Shown here piece by piece: positions 33,501 to 46,400 of a stretch of 64,000 nt of DNA. Positions within the stretch are counted from its first letter, which is position 1. Each line of letters opens with the position of its first letter. Source of the stretch: Rhabditophanes sp. KR3021 (lineage: Eukaryota; Nematoda; Chromadorea; Rhabditida; Alloionematidae); assembly GCA_963281155.1 (NCBI GenBank), contig CAUJLY010000006.1:6634001-6698000 (forward strand). The letters are read 5' to 3'. The translations under genes and the position numbers were made by a program. Below the pieces are notes generated by a model. That model saw nothing but the letters and a program-made list of their open reading frames with translations, had not been told where the DNA came from and searched no databases.

Positions 33501-35679
33501 GCTTTTATTTTCTTTAACTCATTTCCTTAATGTCGTTACATGAATAACAGGAATGTATAGCGGGCGGCAGCTGCCTGCAACATATCTAAAGAAGACAGGG
33601 TAGTATTTGTGGTCACAGCATTTACTTTGTAAAAATTGGTCTAACATTTTTTGGTATTAAAGAAGGGAAGACGATAAAAGAGGTTGTATCGCCTGGAGAA
33701 TCAAAATGTAAGAGTGAGAAAGCAAATATAGTTATAAAATAATCTAAGTTTTTGTTTTCTTAAAGTACTAACGGCTACTTCTCATTATTTTTACGTTCCT
33801 ATACCTGCTCTAAGTTATTTTATCAATTACTTTTACTTTGCAACTTAATGTGAAAAAAATGACCTTCTCTCTAAACAGATACCTCTTGTGACAGCAAAAA
33901 ACGTGCTTTATGATTGAAACATTATACTCCACATACTATGTAGAAATAGTGTGCCATTACTTTTTATTATTATTTTGCCATTATAAGTTTGCTTGTTTTT
34001 AAGTAAACTCTTTTATTTTGATACTGATTTGAAAATCATTTTGTTCACATAAAGCTTTGAATGATACGTAATTTTAGACATAAAAACATCTTGCAATTCT
34101 TATCACCTAATCATCAAAATGTTTTGTATGATACTAATAAATCCCATCCCTCTTAACCTATCTTTTGCAAAAATTATTTACTCAAACTTCCTTCAATATA
34201 TAGATAACAAAAAACGACCTAACAATCTATTCTAACCCATCTTGAGTATTAGATGTGCAAACTTGAACATCTTATTTTTACAATTTATTTGATCCGCGCC
34301 TATCAAGCCATTTACTAGTTAGATTACAACTAGGTATTGGAAACGCGTTTAAATTAACTCATAGCTTTTGCGTTCCCAATAATATACAAAACAATTTATA
34401 TCTTATATATTGTTACAAACCTTAACATTTGTCTATTGTATTCTAATAATAACAACCAAAAAACAATCCATTCAGGAGTTCTTAAGAGTGTTTTATGTTC
34501 GAAACCAATCTATTTATTTATATATTTACTTGTATATTTATTTATATAGATATGTTGTGACTCATCAAGTAATATATTTATTGAAACAAAACTTTGCTTA
34601 TAATAATGCTACACAATGAACTAGTCATTCTATTAGTTAATTAAAAAACTATGCATTCAATAGAATACTCCTCAAACATATCCTCTATTCACACACTTTC
34701 ATATGCTAACTATAATGGATGGAAATATATATACTGCACTTATATACTTTAATAATTTTTAAAAGTTTGTCTTATTACTTTAGGTAGATTACTTAACTTA
34801 CATAATTTTAGATTTATTTAAATTACACCTGCGCTACTTTTATCTTTTTATTCTAATACGTTCAAAAGTGCAGTAACCATTGTTAAGGAGTATATATCAT
34901 ATAAAAAGGGAAATAAATTACTTTAGAGCAGATACATTAGCAGCGTTCTCTTGACGTATTGTTTCAATAAAAAAATCATTAGAGCATTTTCGTAATAGTG
35001 ATATAAAATGAAATAAGTGTCTGAATTTGCTTATTTTTTATCTTATATGTGGCACAAATAGCTTAGCCCGCGTTTAGAAGTATCTAGTCAAATAAGTACA
35101 TATTGATTGTCGAATTGTACGTTGTTTTGAGTCAAATAAATGTTAAACTAACTATAATAACAATTCTCTCTCCAAAAATACATTCTAATTTTATTTTGAA
35201 ATATCATTATATTCAACCAAAACTAACGTCTTCTTTACCGATTACGTCAATTAAATTTACCTTCCTTTAACGTGTATACAAAATTAGGATCTTCTTACTG
35301 CATTTTTTAACCATTCTTGCGCGTCACTTATACATTTTAATTTCTTTATGTTATCTTTAATCTTAGTGTATTACATTTTAGTTATATCAGGTACTTGCAA
35401 GATCAAACATACCTGAAACAATTTCATTTATTAAATATCACAAGCGTGTCCATTGGCACATTATTCTGTATGAAAACCCCATCTATTTAATTTACGGTGT
35501 GCTAATATTAACGAAAAATACGGATAGCTTATGGCGTTACCTATTGGAAGAAGTAAGGAATAATTTTAATAAAAAATAGTTTCTAAACTGTTATTTTTTA
35601 ATTAAAATATTGCTTATTTGATTTAAAAATTCAAGGCAAAATTTCGTCTTTGAAGAAATTAATTTGTTGTTTTGACACA
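30599..35679. other. Gene-free gap of about 5.1 kb
   Basis: The longest empty stretch between genes. It is very AT-rich with runs of TATTTA near 34500-34560 and one small GC-rich palindromic patch at 33561-33577. No ORF with family resemblance or RNA gene was seen. It is the upstream region of the WNK gene and may hold its control elements. Confidence 0.45.
33561..33577. promoter_or_regulatory. GC-rich palindrome with E-box
   Basis: GGCAGCTGCC (33566-33575) is a perfect 10-bp palindrome containing the E-box CAGCTG, inside a GC-rich patch in otherwise AT-rich DNA about 2.1 kb upstream of the WNK start. bHLH factors bind such sites; use as a real control site is inference. Confidence 0.2.
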
Positions 35680-38600
35680 ATGAAATCGGGTTCAAAAGGA
35701 GAATCTCATTCCCCAAAAAATCATTCCAATATGGCTGAAAATCAGAAACTAAAAGAAACTATTACTCATTCTATTCCACAAACTAGGGTGTCTTCCGAAA
35801 GTGTGAGTCCTACGACTTCAACTTCGGTTTCAACCCCTCAAAAAAATGGTTTTCCTATGGCAAGTCCAAGTACATCTGGGTCAGGAAAAAGACGTACGGC
35901 TATGCATAAAATTAAAGATCCAAATATTAAAGGATCTCCAGCGTACGTACACATTTCCCACCATCATTTAATAATAAATTGTATTTTTAGAGAGCCATCA
36001 AGTAATCAAATTATTACTGAAGAAGAGAAAAACCGCCTTGAGGCGGTCCAACGTGATTGGAGACTTTCCCGTCCTACTAAGGTAAGTAGATATTTTCTTA
36101 AATAACTATAAGATTCCGTTAGAGTTACGCAAAATCTTCGCATATGTTGTATGACGGTCCTTCAATTACTCAAAAATCAAATTCACCAAATATTACCCCT
36201 AGAAAAATTGTCCTTAGCTCATCTATGAAATCACCGTCTGTAACTAATAACATCCATCCTACTGAAGACGAAAAAGCAGTTGAAAATGTAAATTTGCATG
36301 ATCCAGCCTCTATATTCGGGGACTCAGCACAAAATATTATTTCTAATGTAGATTTACATGTCTCTGTCGACTCAATGGGCCATTCTACTGATACAAGTGG
36401 GTATTTAACAACTCATCAACACTCAGATGTAAAGCAGGAGACTAACATTCCTCCACCCATAATTGAAATTACCGAGTCATCTGTTGTGATTGAGCCTATT
36501 GCTGAAATTACTGAGAAATGTGAAACTGCCGTAGAACAACCATCTGTAGACGAATCCAAAATGGTCGAAGAAATAGTTAAGGAAGAAGTAAAGGTAAAGA
36601 AGGCGAGAGATCGCAGAAAGATCCGAACATTGTCTAGTACAAGTAGTGAATGTACAAGTTCCTCTGAGGACGAAGAAATCTTCAGAGCCTTTTCAACCAC
36701 AGGCAGAGAAAAGCATGTTGAAAGCGAGGAAGAGGTTGAAGAAAAACCGATTGACAAATCACCAGATGGACGTTTTCTAAAATTTGATGAAGAAATTGGA
36801 AGTGGATCTTTCAAGACAGTTTATCGAGGCCTTGACTCTGAGACAGGTGTCGCTGTTGCATGGTGTGAGCTTCAAGAAAATAAACTAAACAAAGCTGAAA
36901 GACAGCGATTCAGAGAAGAGGCTGAAATGTTGAAAGGCCTTCAGCATCCAAACATCGTACGTTTCTATGATTATTGGGAAAGACAAGATGGAAGTAAACG
37001 CAAATATATTGTATTAGTCACAGAATTGATGTCTTCTGGAACACTTAAAACCTACATTAAGCGGTTTAAGAAATTCAATGCCAAAGTTCTCAAATCGTGG
37101 TGTAGACAAATTTTGAAGGGACTATCATTTCTGCATTCTAGAAATCCCCCTGTAATTCATCGTGATTTGAAGTGTGATAATATTTTTATTACTGGTACCA
37201 CGGGTAGTGTTAAAATTGGAGATTTAGGACTTGCTACTTTAAAGAACAAGTCTCATGCAAAAAGTGTAATTGGAACACCGGAATTCATGGCACCAGAAAT
37301 GTATGATGAGATGTACGATGAAATGGTTGATATTTATGCTTTTGGAATGTGTTTATTAGAAATGGTCACAGGAGAATATCCATACGCTGAATGTAATTCC
37401 CTTGGCCAAATTTATAAGAAGGTTGTTGCTGGTATTAAACCTGAATGTTTTAACAGAATTCCAGAAGAATATCCTGAAATTAAAGAAATCATTGATAGGT
37501 GTATTAGATTACATAAGGAAGAACGTGTTAATGTCAAGCAATTGCTAAGCGATGATTGCTTCATTCCTGACGAAGACCTGGGTATTAGAATTGATATTAT
37601 CAACAGAGATACTGAATTAACAGGAACAAATACAGAAATTAAGATGCAGCTTAAGATTTTTAATGATGAGAAAAGAAAACTATACCAGTTTAAAGAAAAC
37701 GAGGGTCTGCAATTTGCTTTCGACATTATGCAGGACAATCCTGAAGAAGTTGTCCAACAAATGATTGACCAACAACATGTCCCCGAGAATGAAAAGCGTT
37801 GGATAATTAAATTGGTTAGAGATAAAATGGATGCATTCAAAAGAGATCGTGAATTCAGACATTCTGAGGCAAAAAGATTAAGGGAAGAAGAAGAACGTAA
37901 GGCAGAATATTTTGCCATTCAGGAAGAGCTCAAACTTAGAGCCATTGAAAAGATACGCAAGGAAAATGAGCGTATTGAAAACGAACGCATCGAAAGTGAA
38001 CGTATTGAAAATGAGACAAACCAGCAAGAAGCTTTAGCCAATCAAGCAAGACTCCAACAACAAAGAATGCTTGAAGATCAGGCAAGCCAAGAACAAGTTC
38101 AGCAAAATAATGGACACATTATCAGGCAAGGTTTTATTAATCCAATCAATGTTCAAGAGACAACTAACTGCGAATTGTCTTCTTTTTCCTCAAGGCTTGA
38201 TGATTTAGAGATGCCTATGACTCCAAATGGCGATGTCATAGACGGGGCCAAAAGCAAAAAAAGTCGTAGAAAAGTTGTCATTGTAGTCAAAGAAATCACT
38301 CGTGAAAATGATGATACAACTTACATTCATGCAATTCTGGATACCAACACAAGGTCTATTACTTTTACCTTCCAATTGGAAACACATCACCCATCTTTGA
38401 TAATTAGACAACTTGTAGAAGGCAATTGTTTGGAAGAAAGTAACGCCGGATTGGTTGAAGAATTATTATCAACGGTTATTACTAAAATTAAGGAAGAACC
38501 TGACGATACTATTGGAATGAAAGTAATGAATGTATACGATAATTCAGGTAATATCATAAAGTTAAGTGAAATGACAACTGTCCCGAGTGTAAAAAAACAA

Positions 38601-41579
38601 TTGCCTCCTAGATTAGATGAATCAATTGTTGACTCAGGGAGTAATGTACCGCCAACTTGTAAAAGTAGATTTGGAGTAACCCCTGTCTCCATTCCACCCT
38701 GCACGTCTACATTACCTGATCATCAGAATGCTCCGACTTTATCTCCAACCTTTATTGAGCCTCAAGTTGCCAATTTGCAAGCACAATTTCAAGGTAATAA
38801 TTCTTCTTCGATTAACAATCAAACCAACCTAACACAATCACCTTCATCCTCCAGACCTGAAAACGCACCTTTATCGCCGGTAGTAGTTAATTCACGCTTT
38901 ACAGTTCAACCAACAGCTTGTGCTCCTGAACCTAAGACACTTCAACAAGTGAACACAAGCACGACCGATAACATTGAAAATATTGTTCAAACACACAACT
39001 TGCCACAACAACATGCCGAAACTGTCACTTTACCAGAACATGTAGCTCAACACATCAGCGAAGTCACTTTTATTAACCCTGCCGTTAACGCTAATACTGT
39101 TCATGGCAATATGGTTTACCAACAGCCAATCCCTATGACAAATAATCCATTAGTTTGTGAGAAGAAACTAACGAATTCAAAATTGAAGGGCACGCACTTA
39201 GAAGCACTTGAACAAGAGTTGCGTAAAGTGTCTGGAGTAACCGGTGTTACAGAAGACGGAGAAATAATTAGTACGAGTCACATTTGTCAAAGTCACCAAA
39301 ATACTATTTCGAATCCAAACAAAGACATGTACTATAGCCCACCTAGAACCCACCAACAATATTTTCATCTAAATAATCTAAATTTGTATACTGAAGAAAA
39401 TCACCAACCACAAACCTACGTTTACTCAGAAATGACTGGAAATACTCAGCAAGTTAATAATTTTGCACCACCTGACTTGAATAATACCAATAATGTGCAA
39501 GCTAATTATATGGAACAAGAGCATACTTCCTTTAATGTTGAAGATAGTCGACCAAAAACTCAACAAAGCTTTACTACCGAGCACAACATAATGTCGCCAA
39601 CAATTTCAAAGCAACATACTTCTGAACATAGCCGTTCTGTCTCGCCTCATTCGAGACAAGGCTACTATCCAGAAACTACATTTATTCCTCAAGATAATAG
39701 AGTGTATGATGGACAACACTTGCATTATCAGCCTCCACAAAATCAATCTTCTCATATGCAACAGCCTCCAATTGTTCATCAGCAACAACCCCAGGTAGCC
39801 GAACAAACTCACACTGGTATCATCCAACATCCGCAGGTACAAGTAGTCCAACAGCCTGGTACTCCGCTAATTCAAGGCCATTTCCATTATCCACACCAAC
39901 AAAATATTCAACTCCAACAGAATCAACAGCAGCACATTCAACAAAATGTTGCTCACCAACAACCGCATATGCATCATCATGTAGATACTCATCATATTCC
40001 AAGTCAAATGCCTGTTCACCATCAAAATCAATCACAACAACAGCAACATCAACAACAACCGCAGTTTCAACAAATGCAACAACCTCAATTACAGCATCAA
40101 CAGCCGCAGCATCAAATACAACACCAGCAGGCTCAACAATTCCAATCACAGCCCCAACAACATCAAACCCAACCCCAGCAATATCAGTCACAACCCCATC
40201 AGCATCAACCGCAACTCCAACCACAGCCCCAACAACATCAACCACAGCCCCAACAGCATCAACCACAACACCAACAACTTCAACCACAGACCCAACAATA
40301 TCAATCACAACCCCAACAACAGCATCAATCCCATGTGCAGACTTCTGCTATCGCTGTTCATCACCAACCATTGAAGTCAAATATGGCTCAACACAAGTCT
40401 CAAACGTTGCCCCCGGTTTCACATCAGCAGAGTACCGTTCACCATGCTGCTGGTGAGCCCCATGTGCATTACCAACATCTGCCAACTGAAAAAGTGCACA
40501 CACATGTTGATATGGGAACAAAAATATGTCATCACGTTCCACCACCTTCACATCACTATCAAACTGTTCCAGCCCAGCATTTTCACCAACATCCCGCAGT
40601 GTACAACAGCACCATGTCTCCATTATTACCTTCGGACCCTCATATTTTGGATATGCAGGAATTATTGAACCAAATGATTGCTACAAATATGTTTTATCAA
40701 CAACAAGGACATCAATTTCAAAATCAGATGGAGCAACTGATTAGTAGAAGCCAGCAAGTAAATAGCCAAAATTACTGCAATCTTCAACAAGAAAAAAATC
40801 AATCTGCCCATTATGGTCATCAACATTCAATTCATCATACTCAATTGACTAATGTTCAACAGCAAGGAGGAACTGGTGAGTATTTAAGCAACACTTCTTC
40901 ACATTCCCAAACACCTGCAATCATCAAACAACCAAGCCACAGCTTACATGGCTTAAATGAAAAATTGAATATCCTAAGTCAGAAGCAACAGAATAATGAA
41001 CCATTGTTTACTCAAAGTTTATGCCCTAGTCTCCAATTTATTCCAAAAATGGCTAGTGAGGATGATGGGCAAGGAACATCAAATCAAATGACATATCCAT
41101 CTACTGTTGTTCCAGGAACTCATCAAGTAAAGACATTTGTTGGCTTGGAAAATGCTTTGAAAAAGGTTATTCATCCAGATATGAGAGATTCTCAATCAGT
41201 TCCTCCTTCAGTCGTTCAAGGAAAGGAGTTGGTTCAATCTTCAGCCAATGGAACCATCCAGGGACATCCACACCAAATTACAGAACTTGAGTTGTACCAG
41301 AATTTTAACAATTTGCCAATTCATTTTCATTCTTGTCACCCTCACGACCATTATGACACAATTGATGCAGATGTTGGAACAATAGACTTGGAGCTATCAA
41401 TTTATCGCGAAGATTTAGTTCAGTTGACTTTGTTAAGGCATAGACGTGAACTTCAAGAGTTAAGAGATCGGCAGTGCAACGAGCTTCGCCACATCAAACA
41501 TAAAGCATCTATGCTCCGTTCAAAATCCATGACTCCACGATCAAAGAACAATAATGTCGTTGTGAATCATTCATGGTAA
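35680..41579 (+). CDS. wnk-1: WNK (with-no-lysine) serine/threonine kinase
   Basis: Chloride-sensing kinase that activates SPAK/OSR1 (GCK-3) and so controls SLC12 cotransporters. Exons 35680-35942, 35991-36081 and 36123-41579 (introns 48 and 41 bp) give 1936 residues. The kinase domain is at about 335-605. Lys349 lies in the glycine loop (GSGSFKTVY) and Cys366 replaces the usual catalytic Lys, the WNK hallmark. Asp466 is in HRDLKCDN, Asp485 in DLGLATL with the chloride-site leucines, and Ser499 in [12 protein letters not shown] is the activation-loop site. A PF2-like domain follows at 621-680 and a second at about 834-920. SPAK/OSR1 docking motifs RFGV (967-970) and RFTV (1043-1046) come next. 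A Gln/His/Pro-rich tract spans about 1318-1537, then a C-terminal coiled coil. The exon of 5.4 kb contrasts with tiny introns. The true start is the ATG at 35680. An alternative last exon is possible (41652). Confidence 0.95.
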
Positions 41580-42716
41580 GAAAACTTTCTTAGTATTATA
41601 AAATATGAGCTTTTAAAAATGCGTGCAATTTATATAATAACTATTTTGTAGCTGTTTCAAATGCCCCTGTTGCTGATTCAAGTACATGGTTCAAAGAAAC
41701 AAATGAATCCTCTAACAATTATACAATTCTTCGGTTACTACAGTTTCAATTTTATTACAAGTAACACAATTTGTTGAAACGTTTCAATTGATCACAAATC
41801 ATTCAATACCTTATAACAATATAATTAAGTACCAATTACGAACAACTCAAGCTTATATAAAAGTTATAAAACATTTTTTGACATTGTACTATTTATCATT
41901 AATCTGTATCTAGAACCATTATGTTTGCCATGCCTATTAAATTAACCCATTTTATTTTTTAGTATTATTAATAACAAAACATTGTTTGTATCGGTTTTCG
42001 GAAAAGACGTGCACATCCCTACCATCAAGCATATTAACTTTATATTTCACAAACAATGGCAAATGCCATGCGGTACAATTCAAAGTCTTTCATGATTATT
42101 TGATTGTACTTGTGACAATTTTATTCTCTATATACTTTTAATGCTATCATACCTTCCCTCTATTATTTATTAATAATTATATATTTTGGTGTGCGCAAAT
42201 ATATGCTTATACTATAAAACTATTTAAAAAAACTTAATTAATAATTTAATTCGACTTAACTTGAACTAATACCAAACTACGAAAACAATCTCATTAAACA
42301 CTGTAAATTGACCTTTTCTTGGCTGATTTGAGTATCTTGATTTCAAACAATCTGGATCTTGAGAGTATTTAATACATTATAAAAAAGGTAATATGCTTTA
42401 TAAGGAATATTAACATTTCTAATGAATTGTTTGAGTTATATACTTTTGCACTTTGAATCGAAGTTAAATGAAGTAAAGTATTTTGAAATGAACAAACAAA
42501 GACCATTTAAAGAAGTATTAGTTTGTCTAATTAGACCCTTGTGTGACAACCACTTGACAACTTTTTTAAATGATATCTTAACGTTCAGCTTCCTTTTGAT
42601 ATTTACTCACTTATCAATGCCAACCACCAGAATATTGACACACAAATGGATATATAATCTTACAGATACTTTAATACATCGCCATTATTTTTCCTTTCTA
42701 AGAATTAATATATATA
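41580..42716. other. Gap of about 1.1 kb: WNK 3' UTR and spacer
   Basis: Begins with the WNK 3' UTR or, if the GTAAGA at 41576 is used as a donor, an intron to TTTTGTAG at 41651 and a short coding exon (41652-41675). The remainder is AT-rich. An ORF at 42422-42742 overlaps the next gene's signal peptide in another frame and is not supported. Confidence 0.45.
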
Positions 42717-44411
42717 ATGAAGATAGCGTTTCTAATAATTAAAATCATATTATTTTTCTATAATATTTGTTATGTTTATACAAGTATCAATTTTATGGAG
42801 CAAGAATGTCCTCCAAGTTCATTCATTGGGTGTATTATAAAGTTAAAAATGAATGGAGTTACATTCCATAGAAACATTGCTAGTGTTATTTATTCAATTG
42901 ATTCCGAAGTTAAATTGCTGAGAACATGCAGAAGTTATACAGATGCTATGTCTTGTTTCAGAGAAAAAATTGCCGTCTGTGGAAACCAAAAGCAAAAGAG
43001 AAATCTAAATCAAGTTGGAAAGGCTCTCACATTTATGTGTTCTCCATTTTCATTAAGGAACCAAGAAATTTTGATTTCTAAAGGAAAGTGCATGAGCAAA
43101 GTTCTTGATAATCCAGTAATGGAAAAGTGTGCAACGAATGAGCCAAAGTACAATACCGCATTAAAGGCCTGCACGTATGTTTATATTTAGTTTTGATTTT
43201 CAATTTCCAAACTTGTTTTTAGTAAAAATTGTGATCAACAGAAAAATAATGTCATGTGCCATATGCGAACTTGGATAAGTACACAAAATATTTGTACAAC
43301 ACTAGAGATTAAAAAACAATGTGGAATTGAGTCTGCTTTATTTTATACAGAATTTCAATCAGTGGTATTCGAACCTTCTTTCCCAGTCGTTTGTGATAGT
43401 TCGGAGCCGTATTATATTAAAACAAAGGAATACCCTAAGACGGACATCTCATTTAGTAAAAGAATTTTTACAACCACTCCATCTACAGTGATTAGCACGA
43501 GACGTCGCTATTTTAATGATCGTACCACTACCAGCCAACAACCCCGATTTGTAGATTTCTTGAAAGATAAAACTGAAAATTACCAAAATTTGATTGACGC
43601 TATCAAAATAAATCAAAGCGGACCTTCCGAAAATTTAGTTCTAAATAAAATTTTTCCTAACAGATTTACGAAAGATCAATCTATCGTTGTTACTACCGAA
43701 TTCACTCCTGTTGAAAATTATGATTTTAGAAATGCTTTCAAGGAACAGATTAACTTTCAAATACATCCCCCTCCCACAACTTTCCCAAGTGAACCTCATT
43801 TTAGATCTTCACAAGCAACTAAGATTTCAAAATGGCCGCTCCATTATCAAGTAAATAATAAAAGAGTGAAGGAAAACGTAGAAAATGAGTCAGGCTTAAT
43901 AGAATCTTTTATGACGTTGCCTTTCCCCTCATGGACATTTTCTCCATTTTTACAGCCAACTACTACTTCATTGCCTCCACCCTTAAAATTAACACCATCC
44001 CCACAATTAAACGATGATGACAACATCTTTTCCACAAATTTTCCAGTCGTTACTTTTGATGACAATGGAAATGATGAACTAAGTAAACAATATTTAGATG
44101 ACATTTATGACGCACCAAATCAACTCATCCTGGATAATGAAAAACCAAAAGTTATAACAACCACACCGATTGTTGAGAAAGTTTCTGAAAAAATTGAAAC
44201 TTCCACTCTCTCTACTTCAACAACCACAAAGCAAACTCCTAACAAATTTCTCATTCCAACTAGCTTTGGTAAAAATTCCAAAAAAAATATCAAAAAAGAG
44301 CTCAAAAATATAGACAAGCCAAAGAAAGGAAAATGGAGACCATGGTATTTGCAAAATTCAAGTACGAAACTTCATGATAAAAAAACTGAAAATACATCGC
44401 AATTTATATAA
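42717..44411 (+). CDS. Secreted cysteine-rich protein with Ser/Thr/Pro-rich tail
   Basis: Exons 42717-43174 and 43223-44411 (48-bp intron, frame kept) give 548 residues. The first 22 or so (MKIAFLIIKIILFFYNICY) are a signal peptide. Residues 27-235 hold 14 cysteines in a spacing like nematode extracellular cysteine-rich families (DUF19/T20D4.11-like or the chondroitin proteoglycan CPG-4 domain). The closest family could not be decided by eye. Residues 240-548 have no cysteines and are low-complexity, rich in Thr, Ser, Pro and Lys, with phrases such as TTTPSTVISTRRR and STSTTTKQT. This region is probably disordered and O-glycosylated, and ends in a basic stretch. No transmembrane segment follows the signal peptide. 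A matrix or cuticle-associated role is a guess. Confidence 0.75.
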
Positions 44412-44606
44412 CTTTCTAATATTTGTAAGGACAAAAATCAATATCTTTAATGATAATTAATAAGAATCAAAAAATACAATCTTAAATCTTTTTTCTTAAT
44501 ATAACAGTTAAACCCCATATATAGTTTGTGGTAATGTTCAATTGTTGGTCATGAAACTCTGGTTTTAAGCTTACAAACAATTTGTTTGGAGTAAAAGTAT
44601 TTAATT

Positions 44607-46400
44607 TTAAAGAATGGTATGACTTCTGTTCCTGTAGTTGAGCCTAGTTGGTGTTAAAGGCATTTGGAAAGCTCCATTTAAGACTGAGCCTGTACCATTG
44701 ACAAACTTGGCAACTTCTTCTGTTTGGTTGATGTTTTTAGATTCATGAATGTCTTTAAGAGTTTTTCCAAGATCATCTATCATGTCTGAGTTGTCCTCGA
44801 GCCAAATTAAAGCTTTCCAAATCATATCTGTCAGTTTGCCATTGTCGATCTGGTCGATGCGATCTGCGATTCCAGTTGGATTAATTCTAAAGAATGGAAT
44901 ATTGTTGGCTCTGCATCTATCTTGACAACATTCTAAGATTGATTTTTCATACCCGACTACCTGTTCAAGCAATAGTTCACTAACGTGGACGATATGCTTT
45001 GTGCGTTCTTTGATGCTGTTTCCAGACTTGTATCTTCTTTTTGTTTCAGTTGGTTCACCTGTTCCAATTGAGATGATGCATGCCAAAGAGCATTCTTGCT
45101 TATTTTGACGACAACAGTCATATTCCTTAACAAACGTTATTTAAAAGCCAAAATTGTAAACCTACTCTAAAAAGAATGTTTAAAGGACAATTGGCTGCCA
45201 AACTTCCATCAACGAATTTATGATTATCCATTTCATGAGGATGAAAGTAAGTAGGTGCGGCTCCAGATGCTCTAGCAGCATCCTTAAAAGTAACGTCATC
45301 GTATTCAACTCCATCACCGTAGGGATAATTTCTGAAAGTATGCAATCTAGCCGGAGTCGTAGAAATGTCTAAGGCTGGAACGGTCATTCTTTTTTTATAA
45401 TTTTTGAAGGTGAACGTTTCTGGTGGAAATGTTTGAGACAAGACATTGTCAAGATTGTTGGTTTGCTTTTCAACGGCATTTCCAAAAAGTCTTGACATTG
45501 TTGATTTATCCAGGAAAATTTCATTTTTCATTTCCCAGTAATCAAAGAATGCCTGTGTTAGGGTATTTCCCTTGGCAAGCGATAAAGCTAGAAGCGATCC
45601 CGTTGAGGTGCCAATTGTCCAATCTACCATATCAATTAATGATTCATCCCCAAAAATACGACGTGATGCAAATAAAAGACAAATGACAGAGACCAGGCCT
45701 CTCATGCCACCTCCGTCTAAAGATAAAGCTATAAAACCTTTTCCACTGCTACCATTTGTAGATGAAAAGGAAGTGTTGCTGCTAAAGCCATCGACACTAC
45801 TGCATGCTGGGGATCCCTTAGAACAAAGAGTAATCGGAGTCTAAAGTGTCAATAAATATAATACTATTAAAATGTTGTTGATAGAAATTAATATTTGCTT
45901 GCATTTTTGGTAACGTGACATAACGTATTTACATACTTGGATGTAGGTATACCTTTATTCAATTTAAAGATAAACTTTGGATTCACTCAAATATTATTTG
46001 TGTCAAAAACGTACCGACTTGAATTGAGCATCATAAATAATCTGAGCTTTCTTAAGGAAACTTTTGTACTTTTCACTGCAAAGAGAACAGATAGTTCCAG
46101 CATTTTCTCTGGCTGCTAGTTTATTAGACCCATAATTATCCGTATACAACGTTTGTGGATTTGCTCCCAAAACAAATAACAAACGAACATCCGTAATAGA
46201 AGCTTGTGGTATGTCCCAAGTTTGATGTAATTTTTCTGTAAGCTAAAAGGAATTATTTATTTTAGTTATGTGTAAGATCAAAGTATTTATCCGATACTTA
46301 CCTCGTCCTTGGTGGCAGTTTTACAATAAGCCATTAAATTTTGTATTCTCAAAATTTTTTTTTTCTGGGAAATTTCATGTGCACATTTTGTAGGTGCCAT
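44607..46400 (-). CDS. Calcium-independent phospholipase A2 (patatin, iPLA2-beta type)
   Basis: Hydrolyses the sn-2 acyl chain of phospholipids. Exons 46400-46302, 46242-46015, 45840-45166 and 45125-44607 (introns 59, 174 and 40 bp) give 506 residues. The patatin domain carries the oxyanion motif LSLDGGGMRGL, the nucleophile elbow GTSTGS with the catalytic Ser, and DGSLAANCP with the catalytic Asp. Between them RLHTFRNYPY and ARASGAAPTYFHP match the PLA2G6/iPLA2-beta subgroup closely. The N-terminal 150 residues are short, with at most one ankyrin-like helix pair (around TDVRLLFVLGANPQ); human iPLA2-beta has several ankyrin repeats. No signal peptide is visible, so the enzyme is cytosolic or membrane-associated. 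AATTGCAG lies 15 bases before the ATG. Confidence 0.93.

Noticed and set aside
34500..34560. TATTTA-rich stretch as a possible satellite
   Set aside because: The units are irregular and short; it is ordinary AT-rich low complexity.
35650..35679. Upstream extension of the WNK frame to an apparent Met at 35650
   Set aside because: That codon is TTG; the first ATG in frame is at 35680.
39820..40308. Long open frame on the minus strand, rich in Val, Ala and Asp
   Set aside because: It is the antisense shadow of the WNK Gln/His-rich repeats, with the biased composition expected of that.
42422..42742. 106-codon frame overlapping the start of the cysteine-rich gene
   Set aside because: It is in a different frame from the well-supported signal peptide at 42717 and has no family resemblance.
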